Shown: positions 8,934 to 15,977, numbered from the stretch's first letter. The stretch: DNA of 20,356 nucleotides from Clostridia bacterium (GCA_017938785.1 JAGBAU010000321.1:1-20356), one strand, 5' to 3'. The notes: generated by a model from the letters alone, not told the origin. Program-made: numbers and translations.

Positions 8934-8962
8934 TTGACTCTTCTCAGGCCGAGTTATACAAT
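8934..8962 (+). promoter_or_regulatory. Sigma-A-type promoter for the HTH-integrase unit
   Basis: TTGACT (8934-8939), a 17-base spacer and TACAAT (8957-8962) lie after the terminator and 57 bases before the HTH start. This is close to consensus, so the HTH and integrase genes should be transcribed separately from the upstream operon. Confidence 0.75.
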
Positions 8963-9019
8963 GACTATGGGCCTGGGTAGACCTGTTCAAGATATCAAAA
9001 TATACATGGAGGTGAGTAC

Positions 9020-9256
9020 ATGCCTAAACTGAAGCAATCGGAGTATGACTTGAAGGTCAGACAGTTTCAGGCGACAGTAGCAAAGCAGCTGATTCTATAG
9101 GGATATAGCAAGGATCAGCTTGCGAAATTGCTTCGAATTAGCCGTTCGGCACTATGGGCACGTTTACGGGATCCGAAGCAGTTCCGGGTTGGAGAATTGC
9201 ATTCTCTACACTATCTGCTGAAGTTTTCAGAGGAAGAGCGACACATTTAGTTTTGA
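9020..9256 (+). CDS. Small HTH regulator with an in-frame TAG at codon 27 and a second near the end
   Basis: ATG 9020 follows GGAGGTGAG. The frame reads 26 residues, TAG (9098), then GYSKDQLAKLLRISRSALWARLRDPKQFRVGELHSLHYLLKFSEEERHI, a second TAG (9248), Phe and TGA (9254). The segment after the first TAG is a Cro/CI-like helix-turn-helix (QLAKLLRISRSALWARL) followed by a helical tail. With TAG read as sense the product is 78 residues. With standard reading only a 26-residue peptide without DNA-binding motif is made. The second TAG could equally be the real stop, since only one residue follows. It lies between its own promoter and the integrase. It may be a repressor, a Cro-like protein or an excision regulator; the sequence does not decide. 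Confidence 0.75.
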
Positions 9257-9260
9257 AGTA

Positions 9261-9284
9261 CTCCCAGACATCAAAGTCTGGGAG
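9261..9284 (+). other. Perfect hairpin between HTH and integrase genes
   Basis: CTCCCAGAC (9261-9269), loop ATCAAA, GTCTGGGAG (9276-9284) gives nine perfect pairs. It is followed by AGATCTATAGGAGG, not a T-run, so it is not an intrinsic terminator. It could stabilise the integrase mRNA end, be a processing site, or be a protein-binding palindrome. Confidence 0.6.
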
Positions 9285-9304
9285 AGATCTATAGGAGGTA
9301 TAAA

Positions 9305-10435
9305 ATGAACATTACCCGTCTACCCAGCGGAACATGGCGAGCGCGTGTCTATATTGGAAAAGTGAATGGCGTATCGAAGTATCAGCCATTTACTGGGGAT
9401 ACCAAGAAAGAAGCTGAGATGCTCGCTATGGAATTCCAGATTGAGTTCAAGAAGGATCCTGTAAAAGCTCTCATGAAATACGGCGTAGAACCCACAGATA
9501 CGCCCTCAGAGACGCCTGCTGTTTCATATGAGGAAATGACTGTCGGAGAGGCGATTGACGCCTACATCGCCAATCTGGAAGGCGTAGTATCCGCAACAAC
9601 AATTCGTCGGTATAAGAAAGATCGTGAGAAGTTTTTCAAGCCGCTCATGGAGATTCAGCTCAAGGATTTGAAGCAGCCCGTTATCCAAACGGCAGTATCT
9701 GCAGAGGCAAAGCATTTTGCACCTAAATCGATTCACTGCGCACATGGGCTGCTGTCTGCTGCTCTTGGCATGTACAAGCCGGACTTTGTGCTAAAAACAA
9801 ATCTGCCTCCGATTCCGGAGCCGGATCTTCACATTCCCGAGGAACAGGATGTAAAGCGCCTGCTTCAGAATATCGAAGGCAAATGGCTTGAAGTTGCGGT
9901 TTTGCTTGGGGCTTGTGCCGGTATGCGACGCTCCGAAATCTGCGGTCTGAAGTTTTCGGATATCAACCTTGACAAGAACACAGTGCAGGTCAGGAGAACG
10001 GTTGTGAAGGATTCGGAAGGGAAGTGGATTGTGCAGGAGCGGACGAAGACTGTCAAGAGCAAGCGTGAGATTGAACTGCCTGGCTTTATCATTGCGAAGC
10101 TCTGGAATCAGCCGCGCGACAGTGAGTTCGTTGTTCCTGTAAAACCGGATACAGTATCGAAAGAGTTCATCGACACCAGAAACTCTCTCGGGCTGAAGTG
10201 CCGCTTCCATGACTTGAGACATTACAACGCCTCGATCATGCTTGCGCTGAACGTCCCAGACAAGTATGCGATGGAACGTATGGGATATTCCACGCCTGCA
10301 ACTCTAAAGAAGGTTTATCAGCATACCATGTCCGGAAAGCGAGCAGAGGTCAACAATATGATCAACAGTCACATGGACGAAATGTTTACCGGCATTGCCT
10401 CTGTCTCCGATACTGAAAACAGAGCATCAGCATAG
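9305..10435 (+). CDS. int: Phage tyrosine recombinase (integrase)
   Basis: This 376-residue site-specific recombinase has an AP2-like arm-binding N terminus (ITRLPSGTWRARVYIGKVNG... TKKEAEMLA), a core-binding region (EAIDAYIANLEGVVSATTIRRYKK) and a catalytic domain. Catalytic residues visible are Arg208 (CAGMRRSEICGL), His302 and Arg305 (HDLRHY) and Tyr338 (KKVYQHTM). AGGAGG (9293-9298) sits ahead of ATG 9305. The frame contains no internal TAG, in contrast to most other phage genes. It reaches TAG at 10433. If TAG is read as sense, the frame adds three residues and ends at TAA 10442, so the enzyme is functionally the same in both codes. Integrase next to a tRNA 3' end is the usual layout for integration into a tRNA gene. 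Confidence 0.95.
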   Translation: MNITRLPSGTWRARVYIGKVNGVSKYQPFTGDTKKEAEMLAMEFQIEFKKDPVKALMKYGVEPTDTPSETPAVSYEEMTVGEAIDAYIANLEGVVSATTIRRYKKDREKFFKPLMEIQLKDLKQPVIQTAVSAEAKHFAPKSIHCAHGLLSAALGMYKPDFVLKTNLPPIPEPDLHIPEEQDVKRLLQNIEGKWLEVAVLLGACAGMRRSEICGLKFSDINLDKNTVQVRRTVVKDSEGKWIVQERTKTVKSKREIELPGFIIAKLWNQPRDSEFVVPVKPDTVSKEFIDTRNSLGLKCRFHDLRHYNASIMLALNVPDKYAMERMGYSTPATLKKVYQHTMSGKRAEVNNMINSHMDEMFTGIASVSDTENRASA

Positions 10436-10485
10436 AAATGTTAAATGTTTGTGTTATGCCCAAATGGGAGGTTTTCGATAATTTC

Positions 10486-10516
10486 CGTGACTCCCACGTG
10501 GCTCCTTCGTGGCTCC
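10486..10516 (+). repeat. Three 11-bp-period direct repeats, candidate integrase arm sites
   Basis: CGTGACTCC (10486-10494), CGTGGCTCC (10497-10505) and CGTGGCTCC (10508-10516) begin exactly 11 bases apart, about one helical turn. They lie between the integrase stop and the tRNA-Leu junction, where arm-type sites for an AP2-like integrase N terminus are expected. The role is inferred. Confidence 0.65.
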
Positions 10517-10538
10517 CGGCGTTTTTTGAGAGAAAAAC

Positions 10539-10603
10539 ATGTTCAAATATGCGAACATTATTCCAGTATTCTGCACTATATTGTTCGATATACTCCGAAC
10601 AAT
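10539..10603. repeat. Two related inverted repeats near the attachment junction
   Basis: ATGTTC (10539-10544) pairs with GAACAT (10553-10558), and ATTGTTCG (10580-10587) with CGAACAAT (10596-10603). Both share TGTTC...GAACA. They may bind a regulator or accessory recombination protein. Confidence 0.45.
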
Positions 10604-10634
10604 AAGAAAACCGAACGTTATCAACATTCGGTTT
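10604..10634 (-). terminator. Intrinsic terminator of the tRNA operon
   Basis: On the minus strand, right after the tRNA-Leu CCA end, AAACCGAA pairs with TTCGGTTT (plus-strand arms 10608-10615 and 10627-10634), followed by TTTTCTT. This side of the junction is probably phage-derived, so the element may restore a terminator to the interrupted operon. Confidence 0.7.
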
Positions 10635-10635
10635 A

Positions 10636-10723
10636 TGGTGCGGGAAACAGGACTTGAACCTGCATGTCCTAAGCGAACACTAGAACCTGAATCTAGCGCG
10701 TCTGCCAATTCCGCCATTCCCGC
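10636..10723 (-). tRNA. tRNA-Leu (anticodon CAG)
   Basis: Acceptor GCGGGAA pairs with TTCCCGC, followed by A73 and encoded CCA at 10636-10638 (complement). The anticodon loop TTCAGGT gives CAG at 10687-10689 (complement). It has a long class II variable arm, and the D arm TGGCGGAATTGGCAGACGC is leucine-type. It is the last tRNA of a three-gene operon, and its 3' end faces the integrase, so it is the likely phage attachment target. Confidence 0.95.
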
Positions 10724-10732
10724 ATATTAAGT

Positions 10733-10817
<85 letters not shown>

Positions 10818-10847
10818 ACAATAGATTGCCAAAGTCCCAAGCTCAAA

Positions 10848-10923
10848 TGGAGCTGGCGAAGGGACTTGAACCCGCAACCTGCTGATTACAAATCAGCTGC
10901 TCTGCCAATTGAGCTACGCCAGC
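10848..10923 (-). tRNA. tRNA-Thr (anticodon TGT)
   Basis: Acceptor GCTGGCG pairs with CGCCAGC, followed by T73 and encoded CCA. The anticodon loop TTTGTAA gives TGT. It is a 76-base class I cloverleaf and the first gene of the tRNA operon. Confidence 0.95.
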
Positions 10924-11001
10924 CTATCAATGATCGGCTGCCTTCGCCCTTTCGGCAGCCTCGGCGGAATTTCTTCCGTCGTTGCGTTGGCAACGAAATA
11001 T

Positions 11002-11029
11002 ATTATACATGATTCTCAGGATTTGTCAA
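11002..11029 (-). promoter_or_regulatory. Promoter of the tRNA-Thr-Tyr-Leu operon
   Basis: On the minus strand TTGACA (11024-11029) and TATAAT (11002-11007), both perfect consensus boxes, are separated by 16 bases. They lie about 80 bases upstream of tRNA-Thr. The leader between holds a short GGCTGCC/GGCAGCC inverted repeat (about 10936-10960). Confidence 0.88.
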
Positions 11030-11109
11030 GCGGTTTTTTCAACTTTTTTCAACTTTTTCTGAAATTCCCCGTCCCGTCGCAAAGCGGGCACATTTCATGC
11101 TGCAATACA

Positions 11110-11128
11110 GCGGGGCTTAAAGCCCCGC
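11110..11128 (-). terminator. Possible terminator hairpin after the ZIP gene
   Basis: GCGGGGCT, loop TAA, AGCCCCGC (11110-11117, 11121-11128) forms eight pairs directly after the transporter stop. The T-run on the minus strand is poor, so efficiency is uncertain. Confidence 0.5.
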
Positions 11129-11129
11129 G

Positions 11130-11858
11130 TCAGCACAGCATATTGATACAGGCCATGATGGCGAACCCGCCCAGGGTGATCAGCGTACCGCAGCGCATTC
11201 TGCCGGTACGAGCCGCGCAGGGCACCATCTGGGTGAGAATCACATCCATCATCGCACCGCCGGCAAAGGCCAGCATGAAGGGCAGCAGCCCCTCCGCCAT
11301 CCTACCCCATAGCGCCCCCGCCACCACGCCGAGCCCATTGAGCAGACCCGTAGCCAGGGCAATGCCCATCACCCGGCTGCGGCGCACGCCTGCGCCCAGC
11401 AGCGGAGGAATCATCACCACGCCCTCCGGCAGGTTTTGCAGGGCAATGCCGATCACCACCGTGTGCGCCGCGGCAGGATCCATGCCGTTCAGTCCAATAC
11501 CGCCCGCCATGCCCTCGGGCAGCTTGTGTACAATGATTGCCAACACGAACAACAATTCCGGATGCAGCCGGAAAAACCCGGCTCCGCCCTTCATCGCCCC
11601 GGATACTCCGCCGGCCAGCCGAATCAGCAGCGCGCCGCAGGCCGTACCCAGCAGGAGCATGAGCATACCCGTCCCTGACGCCATCTCCATGGCGGGCACA
11701 AACAATCCGAAAACCGCCGCAGCCAACATGACGCCCGCGGCGAAGGCCGTAACAATGTCATTCCAGACGGGTGTGACCCGGTTGAACAAAAAGCCGCAGC
11801 CGGTTCCGATCAGCGTGGAGCCGCCGATGGCCAGCGCGGCCAGGATTACAGTTTCCAT
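11130..11858 (-). CDS. ZIP-family metal transporter
   Basis: This 242-residue inner-membrane protein has about eight hydrophobic segments. The ZIP metal-site motifs are HKLPEGMAGG and LQNLPEGV, in the helices that carry HNFPEG and QNxPEG in ZupT/ZIP proteins. It likely imports zinc or another divalent cation; the ion cannot be read from sequence. GAGGAGGG precedes the start. The stop is TGA and there is no internal TAG. It is divergent from the PHP gene. Confidence 0.88.
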   Translation of the reverse strand: METVILAALAIGGSTLIGTGCGFLFNRVTPVWNDIVTAFAAGVMLAAAVFGLFVPAMEMASGTGMLMLLLGTACGALLIRLAGGVSGAMKGGAGFFRLHPELLFVLAIIVHKLPEGMAGGIGLNGMDPAAAHTVVIGIALQNLPEGVVMIPPLLGAGVRRSRVMGIALATGLLNGLGVVAGALWGRMAEGLLPFMLAFAGGAMMDVILTQMVPCAARTGRMRCGTLITLGGFAIMACINMLC

Positions 11859-11925
11859 CTATGCAAACCCTCCTCTAAAGAGTGGTTCTGCAGAATATGC
11901 CGGAAACCAGAATCCGGTTACAAGG

Positions 11926-11954
11926 TTGACAACATGCCGGAAAAAGCGGATAAT
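11926..11954 (+). promoter_or_regulatory. Promoter of the PHP phosphoesterase gene
   Basis: TTGACA (11926-11931), a 17-base spacer and GATAAT (11949-11954) lie 24 bases upstream of the start codon. The spacer holds one copy of ATGCCGGAAA; another copy is at 11897-11906. Confidence 0.8.
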
Positions 11955-11978
11955 TGATCGAGACAAGGAGGCGTTTTC

Positions 11979-12806
11979 ATGGCTTTTGCAGATATGCACA
12001 TTCACTCCCTCTATTCGGATGGTTCCTACTCCCCTGAGGAGATCGTGCGCCGTGCACGCGCCAGCGGCGTGGAGCTGATTTCCGTGTGCGATCACAACCA
12101 GGTACAGGGCACCCTCGAGGCGGAACCACTGGCCCGGGCAGCGGGTTTGAAATATGTGCAGGGCGTGGAAATCGACGCCATCCATGAAGACGCCGACATC
12201 CACATCCTCTGCTATGGGGCAAACCTTGCCGATGAAGCCCTGCTGAATTATATCCACCGGGCCCGTTGGACCCTGGACGAGATGAGCACGGAGCTATTGC
12301 GCCGCATGCGCAGGGATTACCCCCAGACCAGCCTGGAGGAATACGAAACCTTCACCCACGATACCTCCCGGGGCGGCTGGAAGATGCTGCAGTACATGCA
12401 GTACAAGGGTATCACTCCGGACCTGAAATCCGGCTTCCCCTACTACGACCGCTACCGCGTGACCTATCAGGACGCCGGTTTCGATTCCGCTGAGGACATC
12501 ATTCGCGCCATCCACGCCGCCGGCGGCCGGGCGGTGCTCGCCCATCCCGGCGTCGTGTTCCCCACGGGCCGCATGAGCCAGTTTGAAGCCTGTGTGGAAC
12601 GCGCCATGGATCTGGGTCTGGACGGCGTCGAATGCTACTACGTGCGCCATAGCGTCGGTCTCACCCGCAGCTGCGTGGACATCTGCAACCGCCGGGGCGC
12701 CATGATCACCGCCGGCAGCGATTGCCACGGCGCATTCAACCACAATGAAATCGGCCAGACCCGCACGCCCCTGGACAAGCTGGTGCTCAATGGATTGGAG
12801 ATATAA
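11979..12806 (+). CDS. PHP-domain phosphoesterase (TrpH/YciV family)
   Basis: This 275-residue metal-dependent phosphoesterase starts ADMHIHSLYSDGSYSPEEIV, with SVCDHNQVQG, GVEIDA, VLAHPGVVFP and TAGSDCHG carrying the metal ligands of the PHP fold in order. Relatives hydrolyse 3',5'-nucleoside bisphosphates or act as 5'-3' exoribonuclease on short RNAs. Which applies here is not decidable. AAGGAGG precedes ATG 11979 and the stop is TAA. It is a single-gene transcript closed by a terminator. Confidence 0.88.
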   Translation: MAFADMHIHSLYSDGSYSPEEIVRRARASGVELISVCDHNQVQGTLEAEPLARAAGLKYVQGVEIDAIHEDADIHILCYGANLADEALLNYIHRARWTLDEMSTELLRRMRRDYPQTSLEEYETFTHDTSRGGWKMLQYMQYKGITPDLKSGFPYYDRYRVTYQDAGFDSAEDIIRAIHAAGGRAVLAHPGVVFPTGRMSQFEACVERAMDLGLDGVECYYVRHSVGLTRSCVDICNRRGAMITAGSDCHGAFNHNEIGQTRTPLDKLVLNGLEI

Positions 12807-12832
12807 AAAAGAACGCAAATGCGTTCTTTTTT
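12805..12832. terminator. Bidirectional terminator between convergent genes
   Basis: AAAAAAGAACGC (12805-12816), loop AAAT, GCGTTCTTTTTT (12821-12832) makes a perfect stem with A/T tails on both sides. It serves the PHP gene and the convergent pentapeptide-repeat gene, whose stop lies in it. Confidence 0.93.
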
Positions 12833-13433
12833 ATACCAATTCTACGCCGACCATGGCTGCGATATACGCCGCCTGGGCAACGCCTATCTTTGCGCCGCGC
12901 AGCTCAGCGCAGCCCTCTGAAACCGCCATGCCTTCAATTTCGCAGCCGGACAAATCCACGCCCTTCAGCGGTGTACGGAAGAATTCCGCGCCGCGCAGGT
13001 CACACCCGGCAAGCTCCAATTTCCTGATCTTCGCTTCCGACCAGAATACCTCGCGCAGCACGCAGTCCTGAAGCCCACAATCCTCCCAGTTCGTTCCGGC
13101 AAAATTGGCATAGCGCAGGCTGCAGTTTGTGAATCGGCTGTCCCGCAGGCGCGCGCCGGTGAATATTGCACCGTCACCCCTGCAGCCGTCGATGCTGCAC
13201 TTTTTGAAATAGGCGCCGCTGAACCGGCAGTTGGCAAAGTCGCAGCGGTCCATGCGCACTTCGTAGAGCAGCGCATCGGAAAAATTACAATCCACGAAGC
13301 GGCAGCGGGAAAGCTGCACATAACTCAATTCCAGATGGCTAAAATCGCCGCCCTCCAGAGTGATTCCCTCGAAGCGCTGGTTTTCCAGCGTTCCGTCTCC
13401 CTCGCGTGCCAATATGATGGCCCTGTTCAGCAT
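12831..13433 (-). CDS. Pentapeptide-repeat protein
   Basis: The start was set at the ATG for MLNRAIILAREGDGT because GGAGG lies seven bases upstream; a longer frame upstream would cross another gene's terminator. The 200 residues carry many repeats of the A(D/N)LxF type (for example CRFVDCNFSDALLYEVRMDR, CDFANCRFSGAYFKK), which build a right-handed quadrilateral beta helix. The C-terminal 35 residues are non-repeat and hydrophobic. Such proteins range from gyrase protection to scaffolds, and nothing here shows which. The stop is TAA. Confidence 0.85.
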   Translation of the reverse strand: MLNRAIILAREGDGTLENQRFEGITLEGGDFSHLELSYVQLSRCRFVDCNFSDALLYEVRMDRCDFANCRFSGAYFKKCSIDGCRGDGAIFTGARLRDSRFTNCSLRYANFAGTNWEDCGLQDCVLREVFWSEAKIRKLELAGCDLRGAEFFRTPLKGVDLSGCEIEGMAVSEGCAELRGAKIGVAQAAYIAAMVGVELV

Positions 13434-13474
13434 AGTATCCTCCAACTTCAACAATTCTGAAAGCATCATAGCAC

Positions 13475-13511
13475 AAAAAAGCGGACAACCACAAGGATTG
13501 TCCGCCTTTTT
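13475..13511 (-). terminator. Terminator of the large coiled-coil gene
   Basis: GCGGACAA (13481-13488) pairs with TTGTCCGC, flanked by AAAAAA on one side and CTTTTT on the other. It is placed just after the stop of the 13517-15781 gene. Confidence 0.88.
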
Positions 13512-13516
13512 ATGCA

Positions 13517-15781
13517 TCAAATCAGAATCGGCAGAGGTTTTTCCAACAGCGCCAGGCTGCGGGGCATGCCCGCCAGTATGTTCTTCAAATCCACCAGGCA
13601 TTCCACCGGCGCTTCGGCCAGGATGCAGGGCAGAGCTTTTTGGGCGAAGGCATAGTCCAGCGCCTCACCGGCGGAAATCTTGGCCGCCGCCGTCATGGCT
13701 GCGCAATAGTGCCACATCATGTTCAGGCTGTAGCGGGAAATGCGCACGTTGTGCATGGCCAGCGCATCGCGAATCTTCTGCATCCTGCGCTCCAGGGCCG
13801 CAGGCAGCGCGGCGTCCACCAGGAAAGCGTCCTTCAGCGCGCTCATGCGCACGGGGGAGAATCCGCCCGCAGCGGCCGTTTCCACGCGCCAGGGGGTCTG
13901 TGCACTCACAGGCTCAAGGCGAATCATAAAGCTCCGTTCCAGCGCCTCAGGGGACACTGGGAAGCCAGCGCCGCTGTCCGATAGGGCGGAGATTACCAGC
14001 AGGTTTTCACCGCCGCACAAACCGCAGCTCACATCGCTGTCCGGGGCAGAATTGGCATTTCGCACCAGCGCCACGGCAGGAAGTTCATTATCCTCCAGCA
14101 AAGCCTCCGTGCGGGCGGCGGCTGCGCGGCTGCATCCGCCGGCCAGCTCCACATAGCGTCCCGAATCCTGGGCGCCCAGCGCATGGGCCAGGGCGCGGCC
14201 CACGATGCATTTATCCGTTGCCGCCTCGCCGGAGAGCAGGATACGCTCACCCAGCGCCGCACAAACCAGCAGGTTTGCCGCCTGGACTTCGGTCAGCTCC
14301 ATGCCTTCCGCTTCAAAGGCGCGCTTCAGGCGGGCAATCCACTCCTCACGGGTGGGCGCTTCATCTGAAGCCTTTGCAATCTTCTTTTCTTCCTTCACCG
14401 GATGGGCCAGCAGTTCGGCAGCGCGGCTGGTCAGTGCAAACTCGCGCAGCCTCTCCTCAAAGCGCCCATCGTTCAGGGCCGCAAAGGCGTCCTGGGCAAA
14501 TTCGGCAGCCTTGCGGGCCTCGGCGGCGGCATTTTCATATTTTTTCAGTTCATCCTGCGCTTTGCGGGTCTTTTCCACGGCATCGCGCAGGGCGGCAGCC
14601 TCTTCCTCGCGTATCTCCTGCTTGAAGGTTTCGCGCAGGTTGCGCTTATCGCGGCGCAGCTTGTCCAGATCCGCCAGGGACTTGAGGCGCTCCGCCTCCA
14701 GATCCTCTAGCTCGCGGCGCAGCACGGAATTGGAAAGCTCCTGTACGCGGCCATCCAGCGCACCGGAGAAATCGGCCATCTCTGCGATGGAGCTCACCAG
14801 ACGCTCACGAATTTCCGGGATGCTCCAGGCATTTTTCAGGGCGTCCAGGGCCTTGTCCAGCGGATTCTCCACCGGGCGGCCCATGGCGCTGCCGGGCACG
14901 GGATGACCCAGCTGGTCCACGCGGGAATGCCGCCATTTTTCTTCAATGATTTCCTGCAGGCTGCGGTTGCGCTTGGGATTCAGGCCGGACTGGGCCGCCA
15001 GAGCCTGCTGTATGGGGCTCATCTGGCCGTGCACAGGCAAGGGCTTGGGCTGTGGATCATGGCTGATCCAGGGCTTTTCCGGCTCCACAGGCACTTCCTT
15101 CTGTACCTCAGACTCCTTGGGCGGCTGGGGTGCGGGCGCAGTTGCCTGGGCCTCTCCGCGGGGCGCAGGAACGCCGATCACCGAGGCCATGGCGCCGGGC
15201 AGGCGAATAGCGAAGGACAGGGTCTGGCCCAGAAAGCCAGGAATGTCAAAGCGCTGCAGCTCTTCCTCCGGGATGGAAGCGCCGTCCGGCGCGATCTGGC
15301 CCTGCGCGCCCTCTTCGGCGGCGGGTGTATAGGCCCAGGTCTGGTTTTCACCTGAGCGCAGCAGACGGGGGGTGCCCGGTGCATCGCCGGTCCAGTCTCC
15401 CTGCTCGGTATCGGCAGAGAGAATTTCAAAGATCATATTTTCAGCGGGTTCGCGCACCACATCCGAATAGACGATATGGGCGTTTTTCTCGGTTTCATCG
15501 CCGTGATAGTTTTTATTGGGGCGGATTTTATCATTTTCACCGGCGTGCTCGCGAAGGTCGAGCACACAATAGCGGCCCATGCGGCGCATGCGGGCCTTGA
15601 AGTGGCTGGATTCATTTTTATCCGGGACAATGCGGATACAGCCCTCTTCGGGATAGGTTTCCGTGCCGTCAAAAATTACATATTTCCCTTCATTCTCCAC
15701 CAGCAGAGGTTTGAGCCTGAAATAGGACTTGAGTGGATTATCCTCCTCAAGTATTCCGATACACAACTTTCCCGGAAGCAT
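13517..15781 (-). CDS. Large coiled-coil protein with a degenerate AAA/P-loop-like C-terminal domain, function unknown
   Basis: The start at MLPGKLCIGILEEDN is chosen because GGAGGAAAAGC precedes its ATG; the product is 754 residues. The N-terminal ~170 residues look like a beta-rich domain (KYVIFDGTETYPEEGCIRIV). A proline-rich linker follows (about 205-265), then a charged coiled coil (about 340-435, many EELK/RRDK-type heptads). The C-terminal domain resembles an AAA-type ATPase in layout, but the Walker A region near residue 511 reads LLSGEAATDKC, without the normal GxxxxGK(S/T) spacing. The later VALVRNANSAPDSD segment lacks a clear Walker B acidic pair. A fragment resembling sensor and lid follows (SPEALERSFMIRLEP). 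It may be a non-hydrolysing relative of McrB/MoxR-type proteins. I do not recognise the family. It stands alone with its own promoter and terminator. Confidence 0.7.
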   Translation of the reverse strand: MLPGKLCIGILEEDNPLKSYFRLKPLLVENEGKYVIFDGTETYPEEGCIRIVPDKNESSHFKARMRRMGRYCVLDLREHAGENDKIRPNKNYHGDETEKNAHIVYSDVVREPAENMIFEILSADTEQGDWTGDAPGTPRLLRSGENQTWAYTPAAEEGAQGQIAPDGASIPEEELQRFDIPGFLGQTLSFAIRLPGAMASVIGVPAPRGEAQATAPAPQPPKESEVQKEVPVEPEKPWISHDPQPKPLPVHGQMSPIQQALAAQSGLNPKRNRSLQEIIEEKWRHSRVDQLGHPVPGSAMGRPVENPLDKALDALKNAWSIPEIRERLVSSIAEMADFSGALDGRVQELSNSVLRRELEDLEAERLKSLADLDKLRRDKRNLRETFKQEIREEEAAALRDAVEKTRKAQDELKKYENAAAEARKAAEFAQDAFAALNDGRFEERLREFALTSRAAELLAHPVKEEKKIAKASDEAPTREEWIARLKRAFEAEGMELTEVQAANLLVCAALGERILLSGEAATDKCIVGRALAHALGAQDSGRYVELAGGCSRAAAARTEALLEDNELPAVALVRNANSAPDSDVSCGLCGGENLLVISALSDSGAGFPVSPEALERSFMIRLEPVSAQTPWRVETAAAGGFSPVRMSALKDAFLVDAALPAALERRMQKIRDALAMHNVRISRYSLNMMWHYCAAMTAAAKISAGEALDYAFAQKALPCILAEAPVECLVDLKNILAGMPRSLALLEKPLPILI

Positions 15782-15947
15782 GCTTTTCCTCCATAATCTG
15801 CATATTTGGCCGCTTCTTCCATTCACTTCGGCGCAACCCCGGCCGAACCTGTTCATTTTTACACGAACAAAGACAAGCGCCGGTTCCTCCCGCGCTCATC
15901 TGAAATTTTTACGGATATACCCACATCCGCAACTTTATATTTACTCC

Positions 15948-15977
15948 ATTTTAGCATTTGTTGTTATATTCTGTCAA
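15948..15977 (-). promoter_or_regulatory. Promoter of the large coiled-coil gene; content of the 15782-16117 gap
   Basis: On the minus strand TTGACA (15972-15977), an 18-base spacer and TAAAAT (15948-15953) give a leader of about 160 bases before ATG 15781. The rest of this 336-base divergent gap holds the promoter at 16026-16055. I see no further gene in it. Confidence 0.7.

Noticed and set aside
23..9256. The TAG-interrupted phage genes as pseudogenes
   Set aside because: All interruptions are TAG, no TAA, TGA or frameshift is seen, catalytic motifs are intact on both sides, and a matching suppressor tRNA is encoded.
9261..9284. Intrinsic terminator between the HTH gene and the integrase
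   Set aside because: The stem is perfect, but no T-run follows; an SD and the integrase start come next.
10539..10603. LexA (SOS) boxes in the GAAC/GTTC repeats
   Set aside because: The half-sites are in the order GTTC...GAAC with 8-10 bases between, opposite to the known Gram-positive box GAAC-N4-GTTC.
13434..13601. Longer N terminus of the pentapeptide-repeat protein
   Set aside because: The extension would run through the terminator of the upstream gene, and a good ribosome binding site marks the internal ATG.
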